From positions 124,001 to 188,000 of the forward strand of contig QAPD01000004.1 in the NCBI GenBank assembly GCA_003052455.1: DNA of 64,000 bases, written 5' to 3'. Origin of the DNA: Sphaerisporangium cinnabarinum. GTDB lineage: Bacteria > Actinomycetota > Actinomycetes > Actinomycetales > Cellulomonadaceae. Under the pieces are notes generated by a model, which saw only the letters and a list, made by a program, of their open reading frames with translations, ran no database searches and was not told where the DNA came from. Below, piece by piece: positions 26,506 to 33,738 of this stretch. Position 1 is the first letter of the stretch. Each line of letters opens with the position of its first letter. Both the position numbers and the translations under genes were made by a program.

Positions 26506-27105
26506 TCAGATTTCACCCGCCGTCGCGGAGGCGACCACGCTCGCGGGGTGCACGGCACGCGCCCAGGCGAGGTAGGCCGCGCGGCGGGCGTCATCGTCGA
26601 AGCTGCCGTGGGCTGCCCAGTGGTCGTGCCAGGTGAAGAGACGCTCGGGCCGCGGACCCATCGCGTCCTCGATGATGCCGTCCTGGACCGTTCGCCTGCC
26701 CCAGTACGGCGCGCTCGGGTCGAGCCGGAGGACGGGGAGACCCGCGGCACGCGCCAGGCGCCACCGCTCGGGAAAGACCAGCGCCACGTAGGCGCGCATC
26801 CGTGGCTTCATCGGGTCGTCCTGGTGGCGCGGCGCGAGCGACGGCACGCCCAGTGCCGAGGTGAGACGCGAGTCGACGGCGAGGCAGTCCGCGCACACGG
26901 AACGCTGCACCCGCAAGGTCCCGTGGGAGTACGAGCGTCCCCTCAGGCACACCTGGCACAGGGTCAGTCCGGCGCCGACGGCGCACGTGCGGGACGGCGT
27001 CGGGCGGGGGACGCCGGTGTGGACGGGGCAGATCAGCCCGCCGTCGGCGGTGAGGAGGACGCGGCACGCGTCGTCGGCGCGGACCCAGTGGGTGAGGACG
27101 GACAT
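26506..27105 (-). CDS. Cys-rich hypothetical protein, 199 aa
   Basis: Unrecognised family. The start is ATG 27105 (MSVLTHWVRADDACRVLL); the frame is open further upstream but the sequence becomes Arg/Pro-rich. Several Cys residues suggest metal binding: GLICPVHTG, RTCAVGAGLTLCQVCLRG and SVCADCLAVDS in the first half. The second half has MKPRMRAYVALVFPERWRLARAAGLPVLRLD and FTWHDHWAAHGSFDDDARRAAYLAWARAVHP, an alpha/beta, aromatic-rich domain. It lies directly upstream of the NERD-helicase on the same strand, marking the right end of the defence-type gene cluster. Function unknown; a DNA-binding accessory role is only a guess. Confidence 0.55.
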   Translation of the reverse strand: MSVLTHWVRADDACRVLLTADGGLICPVHTGVPRPTPSRTCAVGAGLTLCQVCLRGRSYSHGTLRVQRSVCADCLAVDSRLTSALGVPSLAPRHQDDPMKPRMRAYVALVFPERWRLARAAGLPVLRLDPSAPYWGRRTVQDGIIEDAMGPRPERLFTWHDHWAAHGSFDDDARRAAYLAWARAVHPASVVASATAGEI

Positions 27106-27521
27106 CGGTACAGCCCTTCGTTCAGGGCCGACGACCGGTCGGCGCGCACCATCGCGGTGCGGCCGAGGCGGACGTCGACCTCGCACTTCCCTCGGCCGGT
27201 CGGCCGGGGGCCGGTCTTCCTCCTGGGGCACCGTGCGCGAGGGGCGCGGTTGCCGGACCAGCACGCGGAGGGCGTATCGCTGGACACTCGTGACCTGGGC
27301 AGATGTCTACCTCATCCGCCGACGGACAGCAAGAACGCTCCTCGTGTCCGCCGGGCTCCGCGTCCTCGGAGCGGTGCCGAACCCGGGTCGCCTCGCAGCA
27401 CCCGCTCCCCACCCGCGCAACGCGCGTCCGGCACAGGTCCGTCTCGGCGGGAACGGGGTGAGGTCTCGGATGGGCAGGACTGCTCGCCGATGAGCCGGCG
27501 AAGTCGCCCGGTGGCGCGCCG
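27106..27521. other. Non-coding gap at the right edge of the defence island
   Basis: About 416 bases with no convincing gene on either strand. It must contain the promoter for the minus-strand Cys-rich gene. I looked for a tRNA gene, direct repeats or an integrase remnant that would mark an island junction and saw none. Confidence 0.4.
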
Positions 27522-27686
27522 TCAGCGGCCGTCCAACATCCCGATCGCGACGCCGACCACCAGCACCGCCACGATGACGACGACGCACCACAGCACCCCG
27601 ACGAGCCCGGGCCGGGGCCCGTCGCACCGTCCGCCGTCGTCGGGCGACCCGTCCTCGCGCCGGGAATCGTCGGGCTGTCGGTCCAT
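27522..27686 (-). CDS. Small single-pass membrane protein, 54 aa
   Basis: Starts at ATG 27686 (MDRQPDDSRREDG) with a polar, acidic N-terminus of about 28 residues, followed by one clear membrane helix (LVGVLWCVVVIVAVLVVGVA) and a short tail IGMLDGR. The hydrophobicity pattern and compact length resemble the small membrane proteins often annotated as hypothetical in actinobacteria. The frame extends upstream without a better start. Function unknown. Diverges from the downstream oxidoreductase gene. Confidence 0.5.
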   Translation of the reverse strand: MDRQPDDSRREDGSPDDGGRCDGPRPGLVGVLWCVVVIVAVLVVGVAIGMLDGR

Positions 27687-27813
27687 ACCGCCAGGACACC
27701 ACGCGGGCCGCGGGCGAGCGCGGGGAGGGAGCGGCCGGCACACCGCCGACGCGCGAGCCCTGGCACCGCTCCGTAGTCTCGCGGGATCCCTGGTTCCGGC
27801 GAAAGGTGACCCC

Positions 27814-29064
27814 ATGACCGACGCCCCGACCCCTCCCCCGGCGACGGGCCGCATCGTGCTCCTCGGCGCGACGGGCTACACCGGCACGCTCGTCGCGCAC
27901 GAGCTCGTGGCCCGCGGCGCACGCCCCGTGCTCGCGGGTCGGTCCCAGGACCGCCTGGACGCGCTCGCCGCGGACCTCGCCGCGACGGCACGGACCGCGG
28001 CGGCACCGTCCGCAACGGCACCATCCACAGCGCCCCGCCACCGCGCCGAGCCCACGGGCTCGCCCGAGGCCGGGAGCCCGCCGTCGGGCACCTCGGCGCG
28101 AACGCCGCTCGAGACCGCGGTCGCGGACGTCGACGACGCGCGCACCGTGCGTGCGCTGGTCGGACCGGGCGACGTGCTGGTCTCGACGGTCGGGCCGTTC
28201 GGGCGGCACGGTGGTCCGGCGGTCGAGGCCGCGATCGACGCGGGCGCGGTGTACCTCGACTCGACGGGCGAGCCGGCGTTCATCCGACGCGTGTTCGACG
28301 AGCTCGGCCCGCGCGCCCGGCGCACGGGTGCGGCGCTGCTCACGGCGTTCGGCCACGACTGGGTGCCCGGCAACCTCGCGGGGGCGCTCGCGCTCCAGGA
28401 GGAGGGCGCCGACGCGGTGCGCCTGGAGATCGGCTACTTCCCCACCGGCGGCGGCGCGAGCGGCGGCACGCGCGTGAGCGCGCTGGAGACGGCGCTCGAG
28501 CCGTCGTACGCGTGGCGCGACGGCGGCCTCCGGACGGAGCGCGTCGCGGCGCGCGTCGTCACGTTCGACGTCGGCCCCGGACGGCGCGTGCGCGGTGTCA
28601 CCGCGGGTGGGACGGAGCCGTTCACGCTCCCCGGCTTCGCGCCGGGGCTGCGCGACGTCGAGGTGGCGCTGGGTGTGTCCGGCCCCGCGGTGCGGCTCGC
28701 GCCCGTGGCGACGGCGGTCGCCACGGCCGCGCTGCGCGTCCCCGGGCTGGGCGACGGCCTGCGGCGGCTCGCCCGGTCGCGCAGCGGGTCGAGCGGCGGT
28801 CCGGACGAGGCGGCCCGCGCGGCGTCGCGCACGCACGTGCTCGCGGTGGCGCGGGACGCCGAGGGCAAGGTGCTGCGTCGGGCCCGGCTCGACGGCCCCG
28901 ACGCCTACGACCTCACGGCCCGCTACCTCGCGTGGGGCGCGACCCGGGCCGCAGCCGGCGAGACCCGCGAGACGGGAGCGCTAGGCCCGGTCCAGGCGTT
29001 CGGCCTCCGTTCACTGCTCGCCGCAACACGCGCCGCAGGCACGACGGTGACGACAAACCGCTGA
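27814..29064 (+). CDS. Saccharopine dehydrogenase-like NAD(P)-binding oxidoreductase, 416 aa
   Basis: The N-terminus has a Rossmann nucleotide-binding motif, GRIVLLGATGYTGTLVAHELVARGARPVLAGRS (residues about 11-43), as in trans-acting enoyl reductases and saccharopine-dehydrogenase-like proteins. VGPGDVLVSTVGPFGRHGGPAVEAAIDAGAVYLDSTGE is the hallmark second half of the nucleotide domain. A Pro/Ala/Thr-rich insert of about 45 residues (60-105) interrupts the Rossmann domain and is probably disordered. Start ATG 27814 follows the purine-rich GAAAGGTG. Substrate unknown. It stands alone between a small membrane gene and a SHOCT protein, with a palindromic repeat after its stop. Confidence 0.8.
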   Translation: MTDAPTPPPATGRIVLLGATGYTGTLVAHELVARGARPVLAGRSQDRLDALAADLAATARTAAAPSATAPSTAPRHRAEPTGSPEAGSPPSGTSARTPLETAVADVDDARTVRALVGPGDVLVSTVGPFGRHGGPAVEAAIDAGAVYLDSTGEPAFIRRVFDELGPRARRTGAALLTAFGHDWVPGNLAGALALQEEGADAVRLEIGYFPTGGGASGGTRVSALETALEPSYAWRDGGLRTERVAARVVTFDVGPGRRVRGVTAGGTEPFTLPGFAPGLRDVEVALGVSGPAVRLAPVATAVATAALRVPGLGDGLRRLARSRSGSSGGPDEAARAASRTHVLAVARDAEGKVLRRARLDGPDAYDLTARYLAWGATRAAAGETRETGALGPVQAFGLRSLLAATRAAGTTVTTNR

Positions 29065-29085
29065 CTCGACCACGCCCTCACCGAC

Positions 29086-29149
29086 CGCCGACCACGGGGT
29101 TGCCGACCAGAAACAGCCGCTAGAGGTCGCCATCCCCGTGTTCGCCGCG
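29086..29149. repeat. Dispersed palindromic repeat, copy 1
   Basis: Left arm CGACCACGGGGTTGCCGACC and right arm GGTCGCCATCCCCGTGTTCG are near-inverted repeats separated by about 18 bases, beginning 22 bases after a stop codon. Same family as the copies at 46797, 58735, 59608 and 62260. Confidence 0.7.
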
Positions 29150-29234
29150 GGGCGGGTGGGCAACCGGGGGCGGGCGGGTAGTCCCGGCTGGGTGGGTGGG
29201 CCCGGCGGGGCAAGGCGATCGTAGGATCGGGGTG

Positions 29235-30179
29235 ATGTCTGACCACATGACGGGGGCGCCGTCCGCCCCGCACGACGAACCGCCCCTGCCGCCGTTTGCC
29301 GCGCTCGCGCGCAAGACCGCCGACCCGAAGGCCATCCTGCGGCTGGTGGGCAACGACGAGTCCGTCGACGACCTGCCGCGCACGCCTGAGGGGCTCATGG
29401 AGCCGCCGTCGGGCGTCGGGACGAAGATCCGCAACGGGGTGCTGCTCGCGCTGCTGTCGGGCGGGTTCGTCTGGCTCGTGACGGTCAACGCGTGGGACCA
29501 CGACGGCTTCTTCCCGTGGTTCTGGAACGTCGTGTGGACGATCTTCCCGTGGGTCTTCCTCGGCCCGATGTGGGCGGGGTACGCGCGGTCGCTGCGCCGG
29601 TCGCGCGACGACGCCCCGCTCTACGCGCAGTACCACCGCGACCGCCTGGCCGCGACGCGCGAGGCCGGGGTCGTGACGGCGTCGGTCACGGACCGGACGG
29701 AGTCGGGCGGCGTCGCGCACTGCGCCGTGCGCGTGCGGCACGGGGCGCTGACGACGACGGTCACGCGCCTCGCCCCGGTCACGAACCTGCTGCCGTCGGA
29801 GGTCCCGCAGCCCGGCGACCCCGTGGTCGTCTGGCGCCTGCCCGGGGAGCGGGTCGTGGTGCAGGCCCGCCGCGACCGCACGCGCGCCCTGCACGACGCC
29901 GCCCGGACCGCGGCCGCGGCCGTCGCCGACGCACCGGTCGCCGACGACCCGAGGACCGACGCGGACGCCCCCGCGTGGGGCTCGCCCACGCACTCGTCGT
30001 CCTCGTCGACCACCACGTACACGACGACCCGCCTGACCCGCGGCGCGGGCACCCCCGAGGTGACCGTGCAGCACGGCGTCACCGCGGCGCTCGCCGAGCT
30101 CGCGAGCCTGCACGCCGCGGGCTCCCTCACCGACGACGAGTTCACCGCCGCCAAGCGGCTGCTCCTCGGCGGCTCCTGA
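29235..30179 (+). CDS. Membrane protein with C-terminal SHOCT motif, 314 aa
   Basis: Start ATG 29235. Cytoplasmic N-terminus of about 75 residues, then two probable membrane segments (GVLLALLSGGFVWLVTVNAW and FWNVVWTIFPWVFLGPMWAGY). A soluble region follows that resembles a beta-rich domain (HCAVRVRHGALTTTVTRLAP, VVVWRLPGERVVVQARR). A Ser/Thr-rich linker (HSSSSSTTTYTTTRL) precedes a C-terminal short SHOCT-type helix pair (TAALAELASLHAAGSLTDDEFTAAKRLLLGGS), which in other proteins mediates oligomerisation. Function unknown. A TAGGAT box lies 9 bases upstream of the start, so transcription may be nearly leaderless. Confidence 0.75.
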   Translation: MSDHMTGAPSAPHDEPPLPPFAALARKTADPKAILRLVGNDESVDDLPRTPEGLMEPPSGVGTKIRNGVLLALLSGGFVWLVTVNAWDHDGFFPWFWNVVWTIFPWVFLGPMWAGYARSLRRSRDDAPLYAQYHRDRLAATREAGVVTASVTDRTESGGVAHCAVRVRHGALTTTVTRLAPVTNLLPSEVPQPGDPVVVWRLPGERVVVQARRDRTRALHDAARTAAAAVADAPVADDPRTDADAPAWGSPTHSSSSSTTTYTTTRLTRGAGTPEVTVQHGVTAALAELASLHAAGSLTDDEFTAAKRLLLGGS

Positions 30180-30197
30180 ACCGACGAGCCGCCGAGC

Positions 30198-30258
30198 CGC
30201 CGAGCACGAGGTTGCTGGCGGTCTCGCCGCGAGAACGACAGCAACGTCGTGCTCGGCG
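30198..30258. repeat. Dispersed palindromic repeat, copy 2 (variant arm)
   Basis: CCGAGCACGAGGTTGCTG pairs with CAGCAACGTCGTGCTCGG with a single mismatch, about 20 bases after a stop codon. The outer CCGAGCACG core is shared with the main family; the inner arm is a variant (GTTGCTG rather than GGCGACC). Confidence 0.65.
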
Positions 30259-30288
30259 CCGACCCGAGCACCCGGCAGACTGTCCTCC

Positions 30289-30924
30289 GTGAGCAGCAGC
30301 CGCCGACCCCGGCAGCCGTACCGGCCGAGCATGGTGTGGACCGCGGTGCGCGGCGGCGTGCGCGGTCGCGAGCGCCTGACGCCCGTCGCCGACTACCTCG
30401 CGGTGCTGCTGATCCTGCTCGCGCTGTGCGGCGGCGCGGTGGCGTTCGCGGTCTGGCTCCTGCGGAACGACGAAGGGTTCGCGGCGGCCCTGATCGGCAT
30501 CGTCGCCCTCGCCTTCGGCGGCGGGCTGCTGGCGTACGTGCGCGGGCCGTCGAAGCACGCGGTCGTGCTGCGGCCGCACGAGGTCGAGCTGCCGGTGGGC
30601 CGCGCGGAGGTGGTCCGGGTCGTCGTGCGGTGGGACGACGTCGCGCGCGTCCACGTGGTCCGGGGCGAGGGACGCGCGTCGCTCCGGGTCGGGCTGCACG
30701 ACGGCTCACGGGCGCGCCACGCGGAGGGCGAGGACCTGCTCCAGGGTCGGCCCGCGCACGGACCGGACCCCGATCCCGTCGTCGTGACGGACGCCGAGGC
30801 GGTCGCGCGCGTCCTGCGGCACCTGCTCGACCACCCGGAGGACCGCGCGCGCCTCGCCCAGCGCGGCGGGCTCGGGATCGTCCTGGCCTTCGTCCGCCCG
30901 GTGTACGGCGAGCCGCCGGCCTGA
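30289..30924 (+). CDS. Two-pass membrane protein, 211 aa
   Basis: GTG start at 30289 (MSSSRRPRQPYRPSMVW). Two adjacent membrane helices (ADYLAVLLILLALCGGAVAFAVWLL and FAAALIGIVALAFGGGLLAYV) are followed by a cytoplasmic domain of about 130 residues with beta-strand character (HAVVLRPHEVELPVGRAEVVRVVVRWDDVARVHVVRG), resembling PH-like domains of bacterial membrane proteins. Function unknown. It lies 30 bases downstream of palindromic repeat copy 2, and copy 3 follows its stop. Confidence 0.65.
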   Translation: MSSSRRPRQPYRPSMVWTAVRGGVRGRERLTPVADYLAVLLILLALCGGAVAFAVWLLRNDEGFAAALIGIVALAFGGGLLAYVRGPSKHAVVLRPHEVELPVGRAEVVRVVVRWDDVARVHVVRGEGRASLRVGLHDGSRARHAEGEDLLQGRPAHGPDPDPVVVTDAEAVARVLRHLLDHPEDRARLAQRGGLGIVLAFVRPVYGEPPA

Positions 30925-30953
30925 CCGGTCCGCGCGGCGTCGGGCCGACACCG

Positions 30954-31033
30954 GCCGAGCACGATCCTGCGCGCGGTCGAGAACGTGGTTTGTCGTCGCG
31001 ACGGCGCTCAGAACGCGAGCAACCTCGTGCTCG
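30954..31033. repeat. Dispersed palindromic repeat, copy 3 (degenerate)
   Basis: CCGAGCACGATCCTGCGCGC on the left and GCGAGCAACCTCGTGCTCG on the right keep the outer arm of the family but the inner stem is poorly conserved. It lies between the ends of convergent genes. Confidence 0.5.
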
Positions 31034-31073
31034 ACGCGGGGCGGTCGACCCAGGGTGGCCCGGGGACGACGAC

Positions 31074-31110
31074 GGCCCGGGCCCGCTCCTGGAGGGAGCG
31101 GGTCCGGGCC
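31074..31110. terminator. Hairpin terminator of the copper/PQQ cluster
   Basis: GGCCCGGGCCCGCTCC and GGGAGCGGGTCCGGGCC can pair over about 16 positions around a TGGA loop, 36 bases beyond the stop of the minus-strand cupredoxin gene. It separates that operon from the convergent plus-strand genes. Confidence 0.65.
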
Positions 31111-31145
31111 TTCGCCGGTCGGACGTTCTGGTGGGACGGGTGCTG

Positions 31146-33623
31146 TCAGCGGCGACCGATGTCGGACAGCTGGGCCGCCGTGATGACGAGGTCGCGCTCG
31201 GCGTCGTCGAGGACGCCGTCGAGGACGAGGTCCTCGGTCACGAGGCTCACGTGGTCGACGAACTCGCGGTGCGTCGCGTACTCGTCGTTCTCGGCGACGT
31301 GGTCGTTGACCGTGCAGCCGGTGCCGTCGTCGTAGTTCTGCACCGTGCTGTCGTGGCCGTCGATGATAACCGTCGGGCGGATGTCCGAGCCGACGCAGCG
31401 GTCCCGCACGAGCTTGAGGACCGTGAAGGTCACCTCGCCGCTCGTGACGTTCCCGACGCCGTCGACCGCGCGGTAGCGGACCACGTGCTGGCCGTCGGCC
31501 GCGAACGCGACCGGGGCCGCGTAGCGCTGCCACGCGCCGTCGTTGGCCTGGAACTCGATGCGGTCCACGCCCGACTCCTCGTCGACCGCCGTGAGCGTGA
31601 CGCGCGCGCTCGCGACGAAGTCGCCGTCGCGCGTGCGGCTGCCGCTGACGCCCGCCGTGACGACGGGGCCGTCGGTGTCGCCGCCGGGCTCCTCGCCGCC
31701 CGCGATGACGAACGTGACCGTCTTCGGGGCGGACACGTTGCCCGCGACGTCCGTCGCGCGGTAGGTCACCGTGTGCGACCCGGGGGTCCGCACGGAGACC
31801 TGCTTGGCGTACGGGGTCCACTCGCCGCCGTCGAGCTGGTACTCGACCGACGCGACGCCGGAGTCGGCGTCCTTCGCGAGGAGACGCACGAACACGTTGC
31901 CGAGGTACTCGCCGGCCTCGTTCTTGTCGCCGCCCATGACGCGGTGGTCGACGGTCGGGGCGACGGTGTCGCCACCCTGGCCCGCGACGACGTCGAACGT
32001 GACGGTCGCCGGCTCGCTGACGTTCCCCGCGACGTCGGTCGCGCGGTAGGCGAGCGTGTGGCGGCCGGGCTCGTCGACGACGACGGCCCCGGTGTACTCG
32101 GTCCAGCCCGCGCCGTCGAGGTCGTACTCGACGGTCGCGACGCCCGAGCCGTCGTCCGTGGCGGTGAGCAGCACGGACGCGGAGCCGACGTAGGCGCCGT
32201 CCTCGTCCTGCTGGCCGCTGAGCTCGGTCGCGACGACGGGGGCGGTGGTGTCCTCCTCGGCCTCCGCGACGACGACGAACTCGGTGACGGTCTCCTCGGA
32301 GACGTTGCCCGCGACGTCGGTGGCCCGGTAGACGAGCGTGTGCTCGCCGGGCTCGTCGACGACGACCGGCTCGGTGTACGGCTGCCAGCCGGCGCCGTCG
32401 AGGTCGTACTCGACGCTCTCCACGCCGGACGCGTCGTCCGTCGCGGTGAGCGTCGCCGTGGCGGACCCGACGAACGCGCCGTTGCCGTCCTGCGTGCCGG
32501 TGACCTCGGCGGTGACGGTCGGGGCGGTCGTGTCGTCCTCGCCGCCGCCGGCGACGACGGTGAACGTCACGGAGCCGACCTCGGACACGTTGCCCGCGAC
32601 GTCGGTCGCCCGGAAGGACACGGTGTGCTCGCCGACCTCGGTGAACGGCACCGTGGTCGTGTACGGGAGCCACGCGCCGCCGTCGACCTGGTACTCGACG
32701 GACGCGACGCCCGAGCCCTCGTCCGTGGCGTGCAGCATGAACGCGGCGGTGCCGACGTAGGCGCCGTCCTCGTCCTGCTGCCCCATGACCATGGGCTCGA
32801 CGACCGGCGCGGTCGTGTCCTCCTCGACGTCGCCCTCGACGACGGTGAAGCTCGCGGTCTGCGCCTCGGACGTGTTGCCCGCGGCGTCGGTCGCGCGGAA
32901 CTGGAGCGTGTGCGCCCCGACGGCGTCGACGACGAACGGCTCCGTGTAGGCCTGCCAGCCCGCGCCGTCGAGGTCGTACTCGACCCCGGCCACGCCGGAG
33001 TCGTCGTCGGTCGCGTCGAGCGTCACGGTCGCGCCGCCCACGTAGGCGCCGTCGCCGTCCTGCTCGCCGGTGACGAGCGCGGTCACGGACGGGGCCGTGG
33101 TGTCCTCGCCGCCGGTGCCGCCGTCGGTGACGACGAGCTCGCCCCACATCTCGCCGTGCCCGGGGATCGCGCAGAAGTAGCGGTACTTGCCCGGGGTGAA
33201 GGTCACCTGGGCCTCGTGCCGCCCGCCGTTCGCGTCGAACGGGCTCGCGAGGATGTTGAGGTTCACGTCGTGGTTGTAGCCCGGCGACGACGTGTCGAAC
33301 GTGAGCGTGTGGCTCATGCCGAACGTGCTGCCGGTCGCGATGCTGTTCTCGAACACGATCGTGGCGGGGCCCGCCTCGGCCGTGGCGGGGAAGGCCTTGT
33401 AGTCGGTCACGCTGTTGTCCGCGGTCCACGTGAGGACCTGCTCGGCCGCGACGGTGGCGTCGGCGACGGAGAAGACGGACGACGGCGCTGCCGTCCCTGC
33501 GGGGGACGCGGACGCCGGCGCGACGGTGAGGACCGTCGTGGCGGTGAGCCCGGCGACCGTGGCGGCGAGGAACCGCCGCGCGCCGCGGCGGCGGACGCCG
33601 CCGGGACTGGTACGTCGTTCCAT
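31146..33623 (-). CDS. Secreted cupredoxin with six OmpL47-like Ig repeats, 825 aa
   Basis: A signal peptide with twin arginines (RRRGARRFLAATVAGLTATT, cut near ASAS at 37-40) leads into a plastocyanin-like domain to about residue 167. The expected type 1 copper ligands are visible: H105 (GMSHTLTF), then C151, H156 and M159 in YFCAIPGHGEMWGELVV. Six tandem repeats of about 96 residues follow, each beginning D-T-x-A-P, with SGVxxVEYxxDGxxW and a closing YRATDVAGNVS, like OmpL47/Ig-type stalk domains. The last 80 residues, starting near RDRCVGSD, are a module also present in the neighbouring ThuA/PQQ protein. Start ATG 33623 has a GAGGAG site. Likely an extracellular electron carrier held off the wall by its stalk. 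Confidence 0.8.
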   Translation of the reverse strand: MERRTSPGGVRRRGARRFLAATVAGLTATTVLTVAPASASPAGTAAPSSVFSVADATVAAEQVLTWTADNSVTDYKAFPATAEAGPATIVFENSIATGSTFGMSHTLTFDTSSPGYNHDVNLNILASPFDANGGRHEAQVTFTPGKYRYFCAIPGHGEMWGELVVTDGGTGGEDTTAPSVTALVTGEQDGDGAYVGGATVTLDATDDDSGVAGVEYDLDGAGWQAYTEPFVVDAVGAHTLQFRATDAAGNTSEAQTASFTVVEGDVEEDTTAPVVEPMVMGQQDEDGAYVGTAAFMLHATDEGSGVASVEYQVDGGAWLPYTTTVPFTEVGEHTVSFRATDVAGNVSEVGSVTFTVVAGGGEDDTTAPTVTAEVTGTQDGNGAFVGSATATLTATDDASGVESVEYDLDGAGWQPYTEPVVVDEPGEHTLVYRATDVAGNVSEETVTEFVVVAEAEEDTTAPVVATELSGQQDEDGAYVGSASVLLTATDDGSGVATVEYDLDGAGWTEYTGAVVVDEPGRHTLAYRATDVAGNVSEPATVTFDVVAGQGGDTVAPTVDHRVMGGDKNEAGEYLGNVFVRLLAKDADSGVASVEYQLDGGEWTPYAKQVSVRTPGSHTVTYRATDVAGNVSAPKTVTFVIAGGEEPGGDTDGPVVTAGVSGSRTRDGDFVASARVTLTAVDEESGVDRIEFQANDGAWQRYAAPVAFAADGQHVVRYRAVDGVGNVTSGEVTFTVLKLVRDRCVGSDIRPTVIIDGHDSTVQNYDDGTGCTVNDHVAENDEYATHREFVDHVSLVTEDLVLDGVLDDAERDLVITAAQLSDIGRR
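31390..33115. repeat. Six in-gene repeats of about 288 bp encoding OmpL47-like domains
   Basis: The coding sequence shows period-like recurrences of the strand-complement of codons for DTTAP, DGAYVG, SGVxxVEYDLDGAGW and ATDVAGNVS about every 285-290 bases. Copies 2 to 4 are most alike, copies 5 and 6 have diverged. This implies tandem duplication and could allow recombinational length change. Confidence 0.7.
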
Positions 33624-33699
33624 GAGGGTGCACTCCTCGGGGGGTGTCTCGGGAAGGTTCTGGGGGTGGTTCTGGGGGCTCTGTCGGACTGCGGGTACG

Positions 33700-33730
33700 G
33701 GCGGGGACGGCCTGGCCGGCCGCCCCCGCC
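33700..33730. terminator. Intergenic hairpin between ThuA/PQQ gene and cupredoxin gene
   Basis: GGCGGGGACGGCC and GGCCGCCCCCGCC form a near-perfect stem around a 5-base loop, 8 bases past the stop of the ThuA/PQQ gene. It may attenuate transcription into the downstream cupredoxin gene or act as an mRNA stability element. Confidence 0.5.
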
Positions 33731-33738
33731 CGGCGGTG

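Noticed and set aside
27106-27521. tRNA gene or attachment site at the right island edge
   Set aside because: No cloverleaf, no direct repeat and no integrase remnant could be recognised.
31390-33115. Regular spacing in the cupredoxin gene considered as a CRISPR array
   Set aside because: Period is about 288 bp, the repeats are coding and diverged, and there are no spacers or cas genes.
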